Assembly (NCBI GenBank): GCA_030613145.1
Contig: JAUWMM010000127.1
Location: 1-6,053 of the forward strand
From: Desulfobacterales bacterium
GTDB taxonomy: Bacteria > Desulfobacterota > Desulfobacteria > Desulfobacterales > C00003060
Reading direction: 5' to 3'
Length of the DNA stretch: 6,053 bases
A program made the position numbers and the translations under genes. Below the pieces are notes generated by a model, which saw only the letters and a program-made list of their open reading frames with translations, was not told the origin of the DNA and did no database searches. Positions 5,620-6,053 of the stretch are shown in pieces (positions within the stretch are counted from its first letter, which is position 1; each line of letters begins with the position of its first letter).

Positions 5620-5644
5620 CTCCCCCTGATCCCACTAGTCATTT

Positions 5645-6053
5645 TTACGGCCACGCCAGCTTCATAGCAGATCCGCGAAACCAGATTCCGGTCACCGTGA
5701 GGATGACGAAACCGGTCAGAAAAAAAACGAAAATCATCTGAACAGTTTCCTCTTTGGTAGCGGCATACCTGCGCTTCGTCATGGAGTAGAAACCCCAGGC
5801 GCCAGCAAGGATAATGGCGAGTGGGATCACTCCGTTGCTTATGGGAGATGGCACACCCGGCATCCAGGCTACAAAGTCAATCATGTATTCGTCTATGAGA
5901 ATTCCTATTGGTGTAGCTATAATGCCAACAATAGCGCCCAGGAGCGCCACGCGCCTCCCCTTTGAGGAGACAAACCACACACCGGCAGTCCTCTCGGGAT
6001 AGCGGAGGTACGGAATGCTCACAAGGGCAAAGATGATGAGAAACGGAATCACA
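5645..6053 (-). CDS. cytochrome b subunit of a bc-type complex, C-terminal part (cut by the window edge)
   Basis: Only the last 135 residues are present, and the frame is open to the right edge. Four hydrophobic helices are visible at about residues 2-17, 35-53, 74-90 and 106-124 of the fragment. IPYLRYPE (13-20), GVWFVSSKGRR (24-34) and the final TGIWFRGSAMKLAWP match the C-terminal (subunit IV-like) part of bacterial cytochrome b, where an FRG-x-x-W-x-WP ending is usual. A GTG at 6052 could be read as a start, but it falls inside a helix with no ribosome binding site visible, so the real gene almost certainly extends beyond the window and would hold the haem b helices and PEWY-like motif. 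It is the first visible gene of the cyt b-Rieske-octahaem operon. In complex it would oxidise quinol at the membrane. Whether the N- and C-terminal halves are fused or split genes cannot be seen. Confidence 0.85.
   Translation of the reverse strand, partial: VIPFLIIFALVSIPYLRYPERTAGVWFVSSKGRRVALLGAIVGIIATPIGILIDEYMIDFVAWMPGVPSPISNGVIPLAIILAGAWGFYSMTKRRYAATKEETVQMIFVFFLTGFVILTVTGIWFRGSAMKLAWP

Noticed and set aside
6050..6052. GTG as the start of the cytochrome b gene
   Set aside because: It is within a predicted membrane helix at the edge. Homologous proteins are much longer, so the gene is truncated by the window.

Overview
The window looks like a chromosomal segment of a Gram-negative, anaerobic or respiratory bacterium, most plausibly of the Desulfobacterota (former Deltaproteobacteria). 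That placement is an inference. It rests on a large multihaem cytochrome c with HEAT and TPR repeats, a bc-type quinol oxidoreductase with a cytochrome b tail of the FRG...WP type, several periplasmic proteins with Sec-type signals, a small lipoprotein and strong AGGAGG ribosome binding sites. No rRNA, tRNA, CRISPR array, insertion sequence or integrase was found.

Left part (1-990). The first ~80 bases are very GC-rich and may hold the 3' end of an unidentified gene. A long REP-like hairpin (80-114) follows. A minus-strand gene for a Spy/CpxP-like periplasmic helical protein (189-677) comes next. Just upstream of it on the same strand is a 43-codon ORF (698-829). A further short open stretch (840-923) may be the frameshifted front of the same small gene. 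The remaining spacer up to 990 is AT-rich and contains an inverted repeat and a weak sigma-54-like element.

Middle part (991-2512, plus strand). A pyridoxamine-5'-phosphate-oxidase-like FMN split-barrel protein stands alone and is followed by a probable terminator. Then comes a two-gene unit: a secreted helical protein that carries an LTxxE motif, and a small DUF903/YgdI-like lipoprotein. That unit ends at a clear rho-independent terminator. A convergent spacer with several inverted repeats separates it from the right-hand operon.

Right part (2670-6053, minus strand). In transcription order this is a cytochrome b C-terminal half (cut by the window edge), a Rieske [2Fe-2S] protein with a twin-arginine signal anchor, and a 769-residue octahaem cytochrome c fused to HEAT and TPR repeats. 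Together they look like a quinol (probably menaquinol) oxidising complex. Electrons would pass from cytochrome b and Rieske to the multihaem protein, which occupies the place of cytochrome c1. The gene order b, Rieske, c differs from the usual Rieske, b, c1 order, and the TPR module on the cytochrome suggests docking to a periplasmic partner. This is the most interesting part of the window.
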